The notes: a model not told the origin generated them from the letters alone. Shown: positions 10,952 through 19,986, counted from the first letter of the stretch. The stretch is 64,000 nucleotides of DNA from Paenibacillus sp. GSMTC-2017 (GCF_016019935.1 NZ_JAECMT010000007.1:1-64000), one strand, 5' to 3'. Translations and numbers: made by a program.

Positions 10952-10983
10952 CTCGCCTCAGCTAATTGAGGCGGGATTTTTTG
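10952..10983 (+). terminator. Rho-independent terminator after sspP
   Basis: A cgcctca / tgaggcg stem (10954-10973) followed by a T run at 10977-10982. Confidence 0.85.
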
Positions 10984-11059
10984 GTGCGTGCTTCTAATGA
11001 TGCTCAAATTAGTATAGACTGGAGATGCTAATAAAAAGTACGATGGAGGAGACATTTTC

Positions 11060-12115
11060 ATGAAGCAACTATCTCGATTTGCACTTATTGTTATGATGAT
11101 AACGGCAGTCGTTATTTCAGGATGCAGTGGAGCTACACCACCTAAACAAGCGCTACAAGCGGCAATCTTGAAAACAATGGACGCAGAATCGTATAAACTT
11201 TCGACGACGATACAAATAAACGAGTTAGATCTACCTGTTGCGACAGAAGCAAAAGGTTTCTCGATAGGCAGCTTTGCAGGAATATTAAAGGATGCAACGA
11301 TTAAGGTCGACGCTCACTATTCCAAAAAATCGGTGCGAACCGATATGAATGCTGAAATTGTATTACCAGGTATGATGGATATGAAGCTTACAGTTCCAAT
11401 GATTATGCAAGAAAATTTATTGTATGTAAAATTACCAGTGCTACCGTTATTACAACTTCCAGAGTCAGTGGTAGGAAAATATGTTGTAGTGGATTTGGAT
11501 AAATTAGCGACGGACCAAGGTACAAATTCGCCAGCTTCTTTTGCAGAATTACAGAAGTTTATAAAAGAATTTTCGGTTGCGGGTTTGAAACATTTTGATG
11601 AGAAGACTTACTTCAGTAAAGTAAAAGCAGCAGATGCTCAGTTGATCGAGGGGCTAAAGGTTGATCAAGTTGTCACGTTTGCAATTAATGATAAAAATTA
11701 TGCTGGGACAGTAGAGCTATTAGTTAATAAAGTGTTGCCGGAGCTACTCGATATCGTTCTTGCAAATGAAGCATCTCATCAAGTGTTGCAAGTGGAGAAA
11801 GCTGAGCTAGAAAAGCTGAAGGCAGATTGGGATACTGACAAAACAGAGCTTCTTAATGTGCTTCAAAATGATTTGAAAATCCATACTCTAGAGCTAACAG
11901 GCGCGATTAAAGATAAATATCTTGTTTATCAGAATGGTAAAGTAAATATGGAAGTAACGAATAAGGAAAGCGGCCTAATTAATAAGGTTGGCTTCTCATT
12001 CTCGGGACATTATACAGAGCTAAACAAAGATGTAAAGTTCGAACAAGAGATACCTAAAGAGGTACTAACTTGGGAGCAGGTAAAGGTATTGCTCTCTTCG
12101 CCGGTCGGTCTATAA
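11060..12115 (+). CDS. Secreted lipoprotein, LppX/LolA-like fold possible
   Basis: 351 residues. The N-terminal signal ends in a lipobox (VVIS|GC, Cys at about residue 22), so the protein is anchored outside the membrane. The mature part begins TPPKQALQAAILKTMDAESYKLSTTIQI, a pattern seen in Gram-positive lipoproteins with a LolA/LppX-like beta fold. It then alternates beta-rich segments with a charged helix near residues 235-265 (VEKAELEKLKADWDTDKTELL). No catalytic motif is seen. The start follows gatggaggagac. A bidirectional terminator separates it from the convergent gene. Confidence 0.75.
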   Translation: MKQLSRFALIVMMITAVVISGCSGATPPKQALQAAILKTMDAESYKLSTTIQINELDLPVATEAKGFSIGSFAGILKDATIKVDAHYSKKSVRTDMNAEIVLPGMMDMKLTVPMIMQENLLYVKLPVLPLLQLPESVVGKYVVVDLDKLATDQGTNSPASFAELQKFIKEFSVAGLKHFDEKTYFSKVKAADAQLIEGLKVDQVVTFAINDKNYAGTVELLVNKVLPELLDIVLANEASHQVLQVEKAELEKLKADWDTDKTELLNVLQNDLKIHTLELTGAIKDKYLVYQNGKVNMEVTNKESGLINKVGFSFSGHYTELNKDVKFEQEIPKEVLTWEQVKVLLSSPVGL

Positions 12116-12135
12116 ATATAAAATAAACAAAGAAT

Positions 12136-12179
12136 AAAGAACCCCACAGATCAGACTCGCTGATGTTGTGGGGTTCTTT
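12136..12179. terminator. Bidirectional terminator
   Basis: A 13-bp stem aaagaaccccaca / tgtggggttcttt with A and T runs on both sides, shared by the convergent genes ending at 12115 and 12193. Confidence 0.88.
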
Positions 12180-12192
12180 GTTCATTACAGTA

Positions 12193-12549
12193 TTATTTAA
12201 AGAAACGAATAGTTAGCGGATAACGATAAACGATACCATCGTTTGCTTTAACTGCAGCAATAATGACCATTACAAGCCAGAAAATACCGACTGCAATTAA
12301 TAGGAAAAATCCGATAAGGATGATAGCAAGAATAGTTGAAATAATCGTATAGATCAGGATGGATAATTGGAAGTTCATTGATTCTTTGCCTTGTGCATCG
12401 ATATAAGCAGATTGATCTCTTTTGATTAACCAGATGACGAGTGGTCCAATAATGGAACCAAAAGGAATGAAAAATGCTGATAATGCAAGTAGATGGCTAA
12501 GCATACCGTAAGTTTTTTCATCTTTTGTAAGACCATAGGGATGGTTCAC
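12193..12549 (-). CDS. DUF4870 (Tic20-like) membrane protein
   Basis: 118 residues. The N terminus KDEKTYGMLSHLLALSAFFIPFGSIIGPLVIWLIKR and the following DAQGKESMNFQLSILIY are the hallmark of DUF4870 proteins. Three hydrophobic stretches (about residues 17-40, 59-80, 82-101) predict an integral membrane protein of unknown function. The ribosome binding site aaaggagg lies upstream of the ATG on the minus strand. Single gene. Confidence 0.88.
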   Translation of the reverse strand: MNHPYGLTKDEKTYGMLSHLLALSAFFIPFGSIIGPLVIWLIKRDQSAYIDAQGKESMNFQLSILIYTIISTILAIILIGFFLLIAVGIFWLVMVIIAAVKANDGIVYRYPLTIRFFK

Positions 12550-12829
12550 TTATAAATCCTCCTTTTTTTGATAAGTGTGTGTGTCGATATATATATATCT
12601 TATTCTGTACAATATGCTTAGTTTTGTCAAAGCTTGTATTTGTAAATGTTACTTACATATATTTTTAAAAAGTGAACGAATGAGTTGTTGCGATTGTCAG
12701 TATAGGTAGGAGGTGAACAGGATTTGGATTTTATCTATTTAAGTACACTTGCATAAAATGGATAAATTACTTTATACTAATACATAGATATTCGATGTAT
12801 AGTATTTCGATGCATAGGGAGGGTTCACA
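12550..12829. other. AT-rich divergent intergenic region
   Basis: This separates the DUF4870 gene from the padR operon. It holds minus-strand signals for the former and the padR promoter and operator-like repeats at its right end. No gene is seen. Confidence 0.6.
12749..12817 (+). promoter_or_regulatory. padR promoter with operator-like repeats
   Basis: TTGCAT (12749-12754), an 18-base spacer and TATACT (12773-12778) form a likely promoter. Downstream, ttcgatgtatag (12791-12802) and ttcgatgcatag (12806-12817) are 15-base-spaced direct repeats inside an atacat...atgtat dyad. PadR regulators commonly bind such sites in their own promoters, so autoregulation is likely by inference. Confidence 0.6.
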
Positions 12830-13162
12830 ATGAAAATTAATAAGGAGTTAATGAAAGGGAGTACGGTTATTCTCATCCTTACATTGCTTAGTCGTAAAGA
12901 TATGTATGGGTATGAAATGACGAAAGAAATCGAACGAGGCTCTGAGGGCGTATTCACCTTTAAAGAAGGTACGTTGTATCCCATTTTACATACGCTTGAG
13001 GTAGAACGACTGGTAGAAGCTTATTGGAATGAGGAGGGTGGCCGAAAGCGTAAGTACTATAAGTTAACGGATGAGGGACGTGCGCAGCTTGCTGAGAAGC
13101 AGCGGGAGTGGCAGTTGTTTCGTTCCACGGTCGACCGGGTAATCGGGGAGGGCAGCTTATGA
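12830..13162 (+). CDS. PadR-family transcriptional regulator
   Basis: 110 residues. The PadR winged helix is complete: LILTLLSRKDMYGYEMTKEIE, then FKEGTLYPILHTLEVERLVEAYW and GGRKRKYYKLTDEGRAQL. The C-terminal helix mediates dimerisation. It overlaps the next gene by 4 bases (ATGA), so the two are translationally coupled and probably functionally linked; PadR regulators are often paired with membrane proteins they control. The ribosome binding site is agggaggg. Confidence 0.92.
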   Translation: MKINKELMKGSTVILILTLLSRKDMYGYEMTKEIERGSEGVFTFKEGTLYPILHTLEVERLVEAYWNEEGGRKRKYYKLTDEGRAQLAEKQREWQLFRSTVDRVIGEGSL

Positions 13163-14505
13163 GTGAAGGTCTAAAAGGGTTTGGCAAACATCCGTTAATC
13201 GTTCAGTATTTGGAGCGGGTTTGTGGGCAAGTGAAAGCTAAGGATGTACATGAGGACATACGACTTGAATTGATGGCTCATCTGGAGGAACTAGCAGAGG
13301 AAAGAAGTGATCAAGAAGATAAATCCCTAGATGAAATAGTGAATGACGTTCTGAAGCAGATGGGTGATCCAAAGCAGGTCGGTATTGGCTTTCATGCAGT
13401 ACATAAACCAAAGCCAGAGTGGAGCGTTATTGCGCTAATTGTAGGAATGGTTTGTATAGCTGTGGTTTCTATATTTGCGCTACATGAAGCTTACTCAGAT
13501 GTTTTTTCTATTACCAATAAATTATTCTGCGGTCTCATCGGTACGGCAGTCATGATCGCATTGTATTTTGCTGATTATCGTAAGTTGCTACGCTATTCTT
13601 GGCTACTATATTGTGCAACATTATTATTGTTGGTACTAACTAAAGTGGGTGGGTTACATGTTAATGGGAAGCAACAATGGATTGATTTGGGCCCGTTTAA
13701 CTTGAATATATATGCAGCATCACCTTATTTATTTTTGATTTCTATTGCTGGAATACTACATCTTCAGAGGAAGAAGGACTTGAAAAGTAAATTATTTTTG
13801 CTAGTACGATTTGTCGGGAATATTACAACGTTTATGATGCTTCCTGCATTTTTTTATTTATCGGCATCTGCATTATCTTATTTTGGTGTTTTTTGTATAG
13901 GACTTGTCGCTCTATTAATCATGGATGGAAGAAAAAAGTTACTTCTATATAGTGTTGCGCTTGCCAGTTCGTTTGTAGCTGTTCTCTTTCACCAGGATCC
14001 ATGGAGGAAAGAGTTTATTTGGATCCGGTTATTAGGATTTGCACAAAAGAAAACGGATGCCAGCTACTGGACCGAACGTTCCGTAGAAGCGATTCAATCG
14101 GGAGGGATGTGGGGGCAGGGATTAGGTGCTGTTAACAACAGACTACCCATTCCATTCGGTGAAATGCAATTTTCATATTTGGTATACAGCCTAGGCTGGG
14201 TGTTTGGTGTAGTACTTATTCTGTTTTCTCTTGTGTTTGTTATAAGATTAGCTCGGATGGGCCGTTTGCTTAAAGATGGCTACGCTAGGGGGATAATAAC
14301 TGCTTTAACCACTGTGCTGGGTATTCAGCTCATATGGAATCTACTGATGTGCCTTGGTCTACTTCCTATTATGGGGCTAAATTTGCCGATCATGAATTGG
14401 AGCTCCCAAACAGTTTTTGAATTAGCAGCAATAGGTCTTATGTTAAGTGCATATCGAAGGAAAGATATGATTAGTCAAAGTCAACTGCCTAAGGCAATTG
14501 CATAG
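13159..14505 (+). CDS. SEDS (FtsW/RodA-like) membrane protein with N-terminal HAAS-type domain
   Basis: 448 residues from the ATG inside the padR stop. Residues 1-85 are a soluble helical prefix (HEDIRLELMAHLEELAEE...VLKQMGDPKQVG) like the HAAS/permease prefix domains found with PadR. About ten membrane segments follow. The SEDS segment KQQWIDLGPFNLN matches FtsW/RodA, and GGMWGQGLGAVNNRLPIPFGEMQFSYLVYSLG corresponds to the region after the catalytic loop. In active SEDS glycosyltransferases this loop reads PEAHTDFIF with an essential Asp; here the aligned residues are Met/Gln. It may therefore be a non-catalytic regulator or transporter-like relative. Confidence 0.82.
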   Translation: MSEGLKGFGKHPLIVQYLERVCGQVKAKDVHEDIRLELMAHLEELAEERSDQEDKSLDEIVNDVLKQMGDPKQVGIGFHAVHKPKPEWSVIALIVGMVCIAVVSIFALHEAYSDVFSITNKLFCGLIGTAVMIALYFADYRKLLRYSWLLYCATLLLLVLTKVGGLHVNGKQQWIDLGPFNLNIYAASPYLFLISIAGILHLQRKKDLKSKLFLLVRFVGNITTFMMLPAFFYLSASALSYFGVFCIGLVALLIMDGRKKLLLYSVALASSFVAVLFHQDPWRKEFIWIRLLGFAQKKTDASYWTERSVEAIQSGGMWGQGLGAVNNRLPIPFGEMQFSYLVYSLGWVFGVVLILFSLVFVIRLARMGRLLKDGYARGIITALTTVLGIQLIWNLLMCLGLLPIMGLNLPIMNWSSQTVFELAAIGLMLSAYRRKDMISQSQLPKAIA

Positions 14506-14516
14506 ACAAATCAATC

Positions 14517-14546
14517 TTAAGAACCGCACAATTGTGTGGTTCTTTT
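14517..14546. terminator. Terminator after the SEDS gene
   Basis: A perfect stem aagaaccgcacaa / ttgtgtggttctt followed by ttttt. The arm agaaccgcacaa recurs in terminators at 19963 and 21529. Confidence 0.88.
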
Positions 14547-14550
14547 TCAT

Positions 14551-14801
14551 TGTGAAACTCATTTTTTGTATTGAACAATGATTCTAGAAATTGTACAGTA
14601 ATAATTAGCTGATCGACATAATTCGCGATACAATGCATGACACCCCAGACGATATCCTTCCTTGATTAACTTTCCATTGTAAGCGCCTGAACTCACATGA
14701 TGATCGTAACACAGAAGAAAATTTAGGAAAGGCAATAAGTCTTTACTCAATATTCAATATTGACGTTTGTTTACGTGTGTATCGAAACAGGGGGCTTAAT
14801 A
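14551..14801. other. Intergenic region before the NRPS gene
   Basis: No confident gene is present. A minus-strand open frame (14559-14750) encodes a Cys-rich peptide with TTG as first codon and no ribosome binding site; it may be a gene remnant. No clear sigma-A promoter for the NRPS is seen. The tract ends with the binding site cagggggc. Confidence 0.5.
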
Positions 14802-17800
14802 ATGGACAACAAAAACAAAGAGATGGAAAGCTATTGGCTCGGAGAGCTTACGGAGCCACTGCCGAGATTGGGGTTGTCTTACGATAAGACACCAGATATC
14901 ACTAGTTCTTTTAAAGGTGATATTGTAACAACTAATGTAGGAAGCTCGCGAATGGAACGGCTGGCAACGTATGTGCAGCATCATCATACGACTGAGGAGT
15001 CGTTGTTTTTGTCATGCCAATTTGCTTTGTTATACAAGCTGACGGGTGATCTAGATATGTTGATTGGTACCTCGGTTATGTCAAACGAACTGATGTACAC
15101 ACAACATTTGAACGGACAACTTCCGAACGGACTGGGGTTACCGATAAGGGTCAACTTTGACGAGAGGATTAGGTTTTCTGATTTGCTTCAGCAAGTAGAG
15201 GAGAAATGTTTGTATGGACTTCGCAATAGTCAGTATCTATTCGAAGAACTTGTAACGAGGTTTGATTCGGAGCGGGTGGGTGCTCTCGATAATGCACCGT
15301 ATATTTCGATGTTCCGATATAGGGACTCTAATTCCCCTCACTATGCCGATGTTGGGGCTTCTTTAGCGTTTTCTTTGCAATGTCGTAAGGATGACAATGA
15401 TGTTACGCTGCAAATGGTCTATGACACATCGTTATTTAGAGCAGATACAATAGAACATTATATGCGATATTATTTACATATTGTTGATCAGGTGCTGGAT
15501 GATCCTGATATCGGTCTAGTTTCTATCGGATTACTTACAGAGCAAGACACTGAGGAAAGGTTAATGGTCTGCTTTGATTTTTCGATGGATTACGTAAGGG
15601 GACAACTGACGGCGCATAAGCAATTCGAGCAGCAAACCGTACTTACTCCTGAAGCTCCGGCTATAGTGTATAAGCGGCAGATTGTGACTTACCGGGAACT
15701 TAACGCCCGCGCGAACAGGCTTGCCCGTACTTTGCGGGGCGATGGGCTTACTCCTGATCAAATTGTGGTTCTAATAGCAGAGCGTTCACCTGATCTGTTG
15801 GTTGGCATATTGGCTATTTTAAAAGCAGGCGGCGCTTATCTGGCTATTGATCCTTCCTTCCCGGAGGAAAGAAAACAATATATGTTGGAGGATTGTGGTT
15901 GCCGTCTTTTGCTTGTGCAGCGAGAGCTTAAAGGAGATATAGACGCAGAGCGTATTTGGTATCTGGATGATGAGTTAAGTTATCACGAGGATGACAGCAA
16001 TCTTGATACGTTGTCTAGAGCAGAGAATTTGGCTTATGTCATTTATACGTCCGGTTCTACAGGACGACCAAAAGGTATTATGATTGAGCATCACGGCTTG
16101 ACCCATTTTTTTGCTGGCTTTGTAGCTCAATTGCCGTTCCAGTCGGGGCAACGTATTTTGGGACTTGCTACGGTATCCTTCGACATCTTTATTGTAGAGT
16201 CGCTGTTTCCGTTATCGCTTGGCATGACGATTGTACTTGCAAGTGAACAGGAGAAAAATGATCCTTCCCGCTTATCCCGCCTACTTACAGAGGAACAGGT
16301 AGATGTCTTGCAGTTAACTCCATCACGATTCAAGTGGTGGTCAGCACAGAGCGGCGCTGCTGAGGCTTTTGGCCGCTTAAGCCTGCTTATGATTGGCGCG
16401 GAGCCGTTGACCCCTTCGGTATGGCATTCACTTAAAGCTTGTTTGAACCCATCCGCCCGTATATTCAATTTGTACGGACCGACAGAAACGACGGTTTGGG
16501 CTTCGGCACAAGAGGTTACGGAGGAACGTAATCCGATTACGATTGGCCGAGGCTTGATGGGGGCAGTGTTCCTGGTTATGAATGCTGACGGACAGCTTCA
16601 ACCTGACGGAATACCGGGAGAGCTATACATTGGCGGAGCTGGACTTGGCCAGGGGTATATGAATCGTCCTGACCTTACAGAGATAGCATTTGTTGAACAT
16701 CGTTATTGTCGGAAGGGTAAGCTTTATCGTACTGGCGATATAGTCAAAAAGCTTCCAAATGGGGAGTTTTTGTATATCGGGCGCAAAGATTTTCAAGTTA
16801 AAATACGTGGTTACCGGATTGAACTCGGCGAAATTGAGCAAGTACTGCTTGCATTCTCGGGTATTCGCGAGGCGGTCATTCATACTATTCCGGTTGCGGG
16901 ACAAGAGGAACAGATGTTATGTGCCTATATCGTAGGGGAGGAGAAATTGGATGCGTCAAAGTTGCGCCAATATCTTGCGGAGCAGCTACCGACGTATATG
17001 ATTCCTTCTTATATGATGAGGTTGGATGCTATTCCGCTAACTCCTACTGGGAAAGTGGATCGTAAGTCGCTGCCTGATCCGACGAAACATCCCGCAGGTA
17101 TGTTACAAGTTCCCCCATCTGGTGGAGAGCAAGAGAGAGAACCGCAAAACGAGAAAGAAAGCGCTTTATTTAATGTATGGGAAAAACTTTTGGGCCACCG
17201 TTCCTTTCATAGAAACCAGTCCTTCTTTGAAGCTGGAGGTAGCTCCATTATGATTATTCGAGTATGCAGCCAATTGGAGCAAGAGGGATGGAAGCTTGCA
17301 GTAGAGGATATGTTCCGTTTCCTCACAATCGCCAGCACTGCGCCGCTTTTGAAGCGTACGGCTTCAGTATTTCAAGAGTGGAGCCTGTTTTCGGGAACGA
17401 TTGAAGGAAAGGTTGATTTGATCAGCCAGCAACAAGCATATATGGCGAAAGCTTATGCAAGCACAAGTGGAAGAGTATATGACAACAGAGTAGTATATCG
17501 TCCCGGCGGATTCAATGAGAGACTACTTTCGTTTGTGTTAGGGCGTTTGATGGAACAGCACGATGCTCTTCGCATTGCGTACTTCCCTAAGGGAAGAGAG
17601 GTTACTCAGTACAATCAGGGAATGTTTACACCTCTCTACAAGCTCGATATAAGCGAGTTACCAAAAGATCAACCAAGTCTATCTTTCATAGAACAGATTG
17701 TAGAGGACACCAATCGCCGAAGGGACAGATTTTCCGACTGTCGTCTCGAGACGCATTTGTTTAAAGGGGAAGCGGGAGATTATTTGGCCGTCATGGGAGA

Positions 17801-18575
17801 TCCACTAGTGATGGACGCTGTCTCATGGAATATTTTAATAGAGGATTTGTTCTCAGCCTACAAGCAAGCCGATGCCTCGCTTGATATACGTTTACCTGCC
17901 AAAACCAACTCGTTTCAACTTTATTCCAAAATAATAGAGGAGAAGCTAAGCGGTCATAACATTGGCTACTATCATGATGTTAGCTTGCATCATACAGCCA
18001 TGCACAGACATAGATTCAGTTTGGATAAGGAGTTGTCTAACCAGCTGACCTCTTCTTTTGCTAATGAAATCGACGAGTGGATTGTAGAAAATATATTAGC
18101 TCATTCGTTGCTTCAAGCGTTGAGTGATGAGGGATTTGACGAGCAGGTGCATATTAGGATTGATGGTAGAAACATTGATATGTCTGGGCTAAGTTATAGT
18201 CGGACTATCGGCAGAATGGATCAAGTATTGACGGTTGCTCTGAAAAACTATTGTTTTGAGCCGGATAGACCTGTTCACGAGATTGGTATAGGGAATGAAT
18301 TGAGGGAGCCGACTGCGGAAGACGGTGAAGAAGAAGCATCACCTCGTATTCTGATTCGGATGGACAAGCTGGCGACTTTTTTACCCGATATGGAAGTAAT
18401 CAATGAATACCGCCAGCCCACCGGAAATTATCATATCGAAGGTTCCTTCGGTAGGTTCGGGACAGAGGTATATGTTGCGCTGGATTATGCCAATAGCGAG
18501 GAATTGGTCAAAATGCGACGGATTGCAGACACAACTCTTAAACTGATGAGGGACGTTATCGGTTGGATTGAATAG
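14802..18575 (+). CDS. Single-module nonribosomal peptide synthetase (half C - A - PCP - degenerate E)
   Basis: 1257 residues from the ATG after cagggggc. It begins with only the C-terminal lobe of a condensation domain (YWLGEL...YLFEELVTRF); the HHxxxDG half is absent. A full adenylation domain follows with A3 YTSGSTGRPKG (about residue 413), A5 NLYGPTETT, A7 YRTGD, A8 GRKDFQVKIRGYRIELGE and A10 PTGKVDRK. The carrier site is FFEAGGSSIM (Ser about 814). The last ~430 residues resemble an epimerization domain, but its HHxxxDGVSW motif reads GDPLVMDAVSW and its GHGRE motif is RIDGRN. The specificity residues read by eye, D-I-V-Q-M-G-L-V-W-K, resemble glycine codes. A convergent BtrH-like gene lies next to it. 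Confidence 0.9.
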   Translation: MDNKNKEMESYWLGELTEPLPRLGLSYDKTPDITSSFKGDIVTTNVGSSRMERLATYVQHHHTTEESLFLSCQFALLYKLTGDLDMLIGTSVMSNELMYTQHLNGQLPNGLGLPIRVNFDERIRFSDLLQQVEEKCLYGLRNSQYLFEELVTRFDSERVGALDNAPYISMFRYRDSNSPHYADVGASLAFSLQCRKDDNDVTLQMVYDTSLFRADTIEHYMRYYLHIVDQVLDDPDIGLVSIGLLTEQDTEERLMVCFDFSMDYVRGQLTAHKQFEQQTVLTPEAPAIVYKRQIVTYRELNARANRLARTLRGDGLTPDQIVVLIAERSPDLLVGILAILKAGGAYLAIDPSFPEERKQYMLEDCGCRLLLVQRELKGDIDAERIWYLDDELSYHEDDSNLDTLSRAENLAYVIYTSGSTGRPKGIMIEHHGLTHFFAGFVAQLPFQSGQRILGLATVSFDIFIVESLFPLSLGMTIVLASEQEKNDPSRLSRLLTEEQVDVLQLTPSRFKWWSAQSGAAEAFGRLSLLMIGAEPLTPSVWHSLKACLNPSARIFNLYGPTETTVWASAQEVTEERNPITIGRGLMGAVFLVMNADGQLQPDGIPGELYIGGAGLGQGYMNRPDLTEIAFVEHRYCRKGKLYRTGDIVKKLPNGEFLYIGRKDFQVKIRGYRIELGEIEQVLLAFSGIREAVIHTIPVAGQEEQMLCAYIVGEEKLDASKLRQYLAEQLPTYMIPSYMMRLDAIPLTPTGKVDRKSLPDPTKHPAGMLQVPPSGGEQEREPQNEKESALFNVWEKLLGHRSFHRNQSFFEAGGSSIMIIRVCSQLEQEGWKLAVEDMFRFLTIASTAPLLKRTASVFQEWSLFSGTIEGKVDLISQQQAYMAKAYASTSGRVYDNRVVYRPGGFNERLLSFVLGRLMEQHDALRIAYFPKGREVTQYNQGMFTPLYKLDISELPKDQPSLSFIEQIVEDTNRRRDRFSDCRLETHLFKGEAGDYLAVMGDPLVMDAVSWNILIEDLFSAYKQADASLDIRLPAKTNSFQLYSKIIEEKLSGHNIGYYHDVSLHHTAMHRHRFSLDKELSNQLTSSFANEIDEWIVENILAHSLLQALSDEGFDEQVHIRIDGRNIDMSGLSYSRTIGRMDQVLTVALKNYCFEPDRPVHEIGIGNELREPTAEDGEEEASPRILIRMDKLATFLPDMEVINEYRQPTGNYHIEGSFGRFGTEVYVALDYANSEELVKMRRIADTTLKLMRDVIGWIE

Positions 18576-18594
18576 TGGGCTTTATAAAGTAGAC

Positions 18595-18623
18595 AAAACC
18601 GCCTGACGTTACAGGCGGTTTTT
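18595..18623. terminator. Bidirectional terminator between NRPS and BtrH-like genes
   Basis: Stem ccgcctg (18599-18605) / caggcgg (18612-18618), flanked by aaaa and ttttt on the two sides. It can serve both convergent genes. Confidence 0.85.
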
Positions 18624-18672
18624 GTAATTACACTAGAATGGATAAGCGTCAGAGCTAGTTGCGAAAGCAACG

Positions 18673-19749
18673 TTATGGGAGCGGAATCAGCTCCGCATTA
18701 TGCTGTTTAAGTTGGTTCATTAAAGTAGGGATTAGTTCAAGTTCCATATCCTTCATATATTGCAGGTTTTGCTTGATGTGTTCATACACATCGGGTACTT
18801 CCTTCACGACATGCTCGGCGTATAGGTTACGCGATTGGTGAGCAAGTTGCTCCAGTTCAAGGAAACGAAGAAGAAAGTTTTCATCCTGCGGAAGTTTATT
18901 TTCTTTTTGGAGGAAAACGACTCGGTTTCTTAACATTTTTTTGTGCTCCCAGAGCAAATGAAGTTGCCTTGGTGGATTAGGTCTCAGAAGGGACCCGGGA
19001 TCATTTTTTATAATCTGAAAATGTTCAGAAAGATGATCATAACAGGAAATCCCGAATGCTAAATACTCAATATCGGATGAGAAATAGCGGTTCTGGTCAT
19101 TGTTGCTACTCACTGAACGCAAATATTCGTCTAGTTGTTCATGAATTAATCGGATATTCAATGAGTAGACGAGATGAGGAAGAAGCGTAAAAAAGTAATT
19201 GTATTGATCATAGATTTCGTGATTTTTTAAATAGTTATCAATAGAATGAAAAGCCTGTTCCAGTTCCTCAAAGGAGGTTTCATGATAACCTAATAACAGA
19301 TCTTTGCCAAACCCATATGTATGATAGATTTGGCGCTCCTCGTCATAACCGTATATAAGTACATGATGGGGAAATGGGTAAGCTTGATATGCGGTCGTAT
19401 AGGAGATATGGTATTCGTCAAGAAATAAGACAGGATACACGCCCTCCTTAATTTTTTTGGTCAAAAAAGGGTGCAGCTTGTCCTTGAAAATCTCATAAAG
19501 CATAGGTGTATCAAGCGTACTGGATAAAATAAAAGGATTATGATTAAGTTCGTTATTGCCTCCTCGATAAAAGTCGAAAAATAATTCCTGTTTTTCCTCC
19601 AAATAGTTTTTGTTGCAGCAAACCTGAATAAAGTTGCTATAAAACCAAGAGTTGAAATGAGGCATTGTACTTGTTGTACTAAGGGTGTACGCCCAGCTGA
19701 GCAGGCCGTAAAGTGGTGGATGTACAATGGGAAGAACGTGCTTGGACAA
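18673..19749 (-). CDS. BtrH-like protein (possible acyl-carrier transfer)
   Basis: 358 residues. The segment GVYPVLFLDEYHISYTTAYQAYPFPHHVLIYGYDEE resembles the BtrH N-terminal domain, including the VLPIVHPPLYGLL start and SWFYSNFIQV. Butirosin BtrH moves an aminoacyl group from a carrier protein to an acceptor; by analogy this protein could unload the NRPS carrier next door. The remaining ~200 residues are helical and unassigned. The start is a TTG at 19749 preceded on the minus strand by aggagg with 9-base spacing; it places SKHVLPIVH at the N terminus. In-frame ATGs upstream lack a binding site. A clean promoter lies upstream. Confidence 0.65.
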   Translation of the reverse strand: MSKHVLPIVHPPLYGLLSWAYTLSTTSTMPHFNSWFYSNFIQVCCNKNYLEEKQELFFDFYRGGNNELNHNPFILSSTLDTPMLYEIFKDKLHPFLTKKIKEGVYPVLFLDEYHISYTTAYQAYPFPHHVLIYGYDEERQIYHTYGFGKDLLLGYHETSFEELEQAFHSIDNYLKNHEIYDQYNYFFTLLPHLVYSLNIRLIHEQLDEYLRSVSSNNDQNRYFSSDIEYLAFGISCYDHLSEHFQIIKNDPGSLLRPNPPRQLHLLWEHKKMLRNRVVFLQKENKLPQDENFLLRFLELEQLAHQSRNLYAEHVVKEVPDVYEHIKQNLQYMKDMELELIPTLMNQLKQHNAELIPLP

Positions 19750-19834
19750 CGTAATGAACCTCCTGTTCGATGGCGATGATAGGATGGAAATACGTGTTAT
19801 GAAGTTTGTTGTTCTCATGGGGTTAGATCCTGTT

Positions 19835-19863
19835 ATTATACCAATTGTTTGGTCTTTTTGTAA
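19835..19863 (-). promoter_or_regulatory. Promoter of the BtrH-like gene
   Basis: On the minus strand, TTACAA (plus 19858-19863), a 17-base spacer and TATAAT (plus 19835-19840) match sigma-A consensus. The leader to the TTG start is about 80 bases. Confidence 0.75.
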
Positions 19864-19956
19864 GAATATAAACGATATAAGGGGGAATGACCACTATAAA
19901 AGAATAGACAGTCTTATGACAAATCTGCTGTACCTTATGGAATATATCCGCGGAAA

Positions 19957-19986
19957 TAAAAAAGAACCGCACAATAGTGCGGATCT
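19957..19986 (-). terminator. Terminator of the SLH/FN3 gene
   Basis: Read on the minus strand, a 10-bp stem with one mismatch (agatccgcac / gtgcggttct) and a 4-base loop is followed by tttttta. It lies 43 bases past the stop of the gene ending at 20030. Confidence 0.82.

Noticed and set aside
14559..14750. Minus-strand 63-codon gene with four cysteines
   Set aside because: First codon TTG, no ribosome site, no recognised family; at most a remnant.
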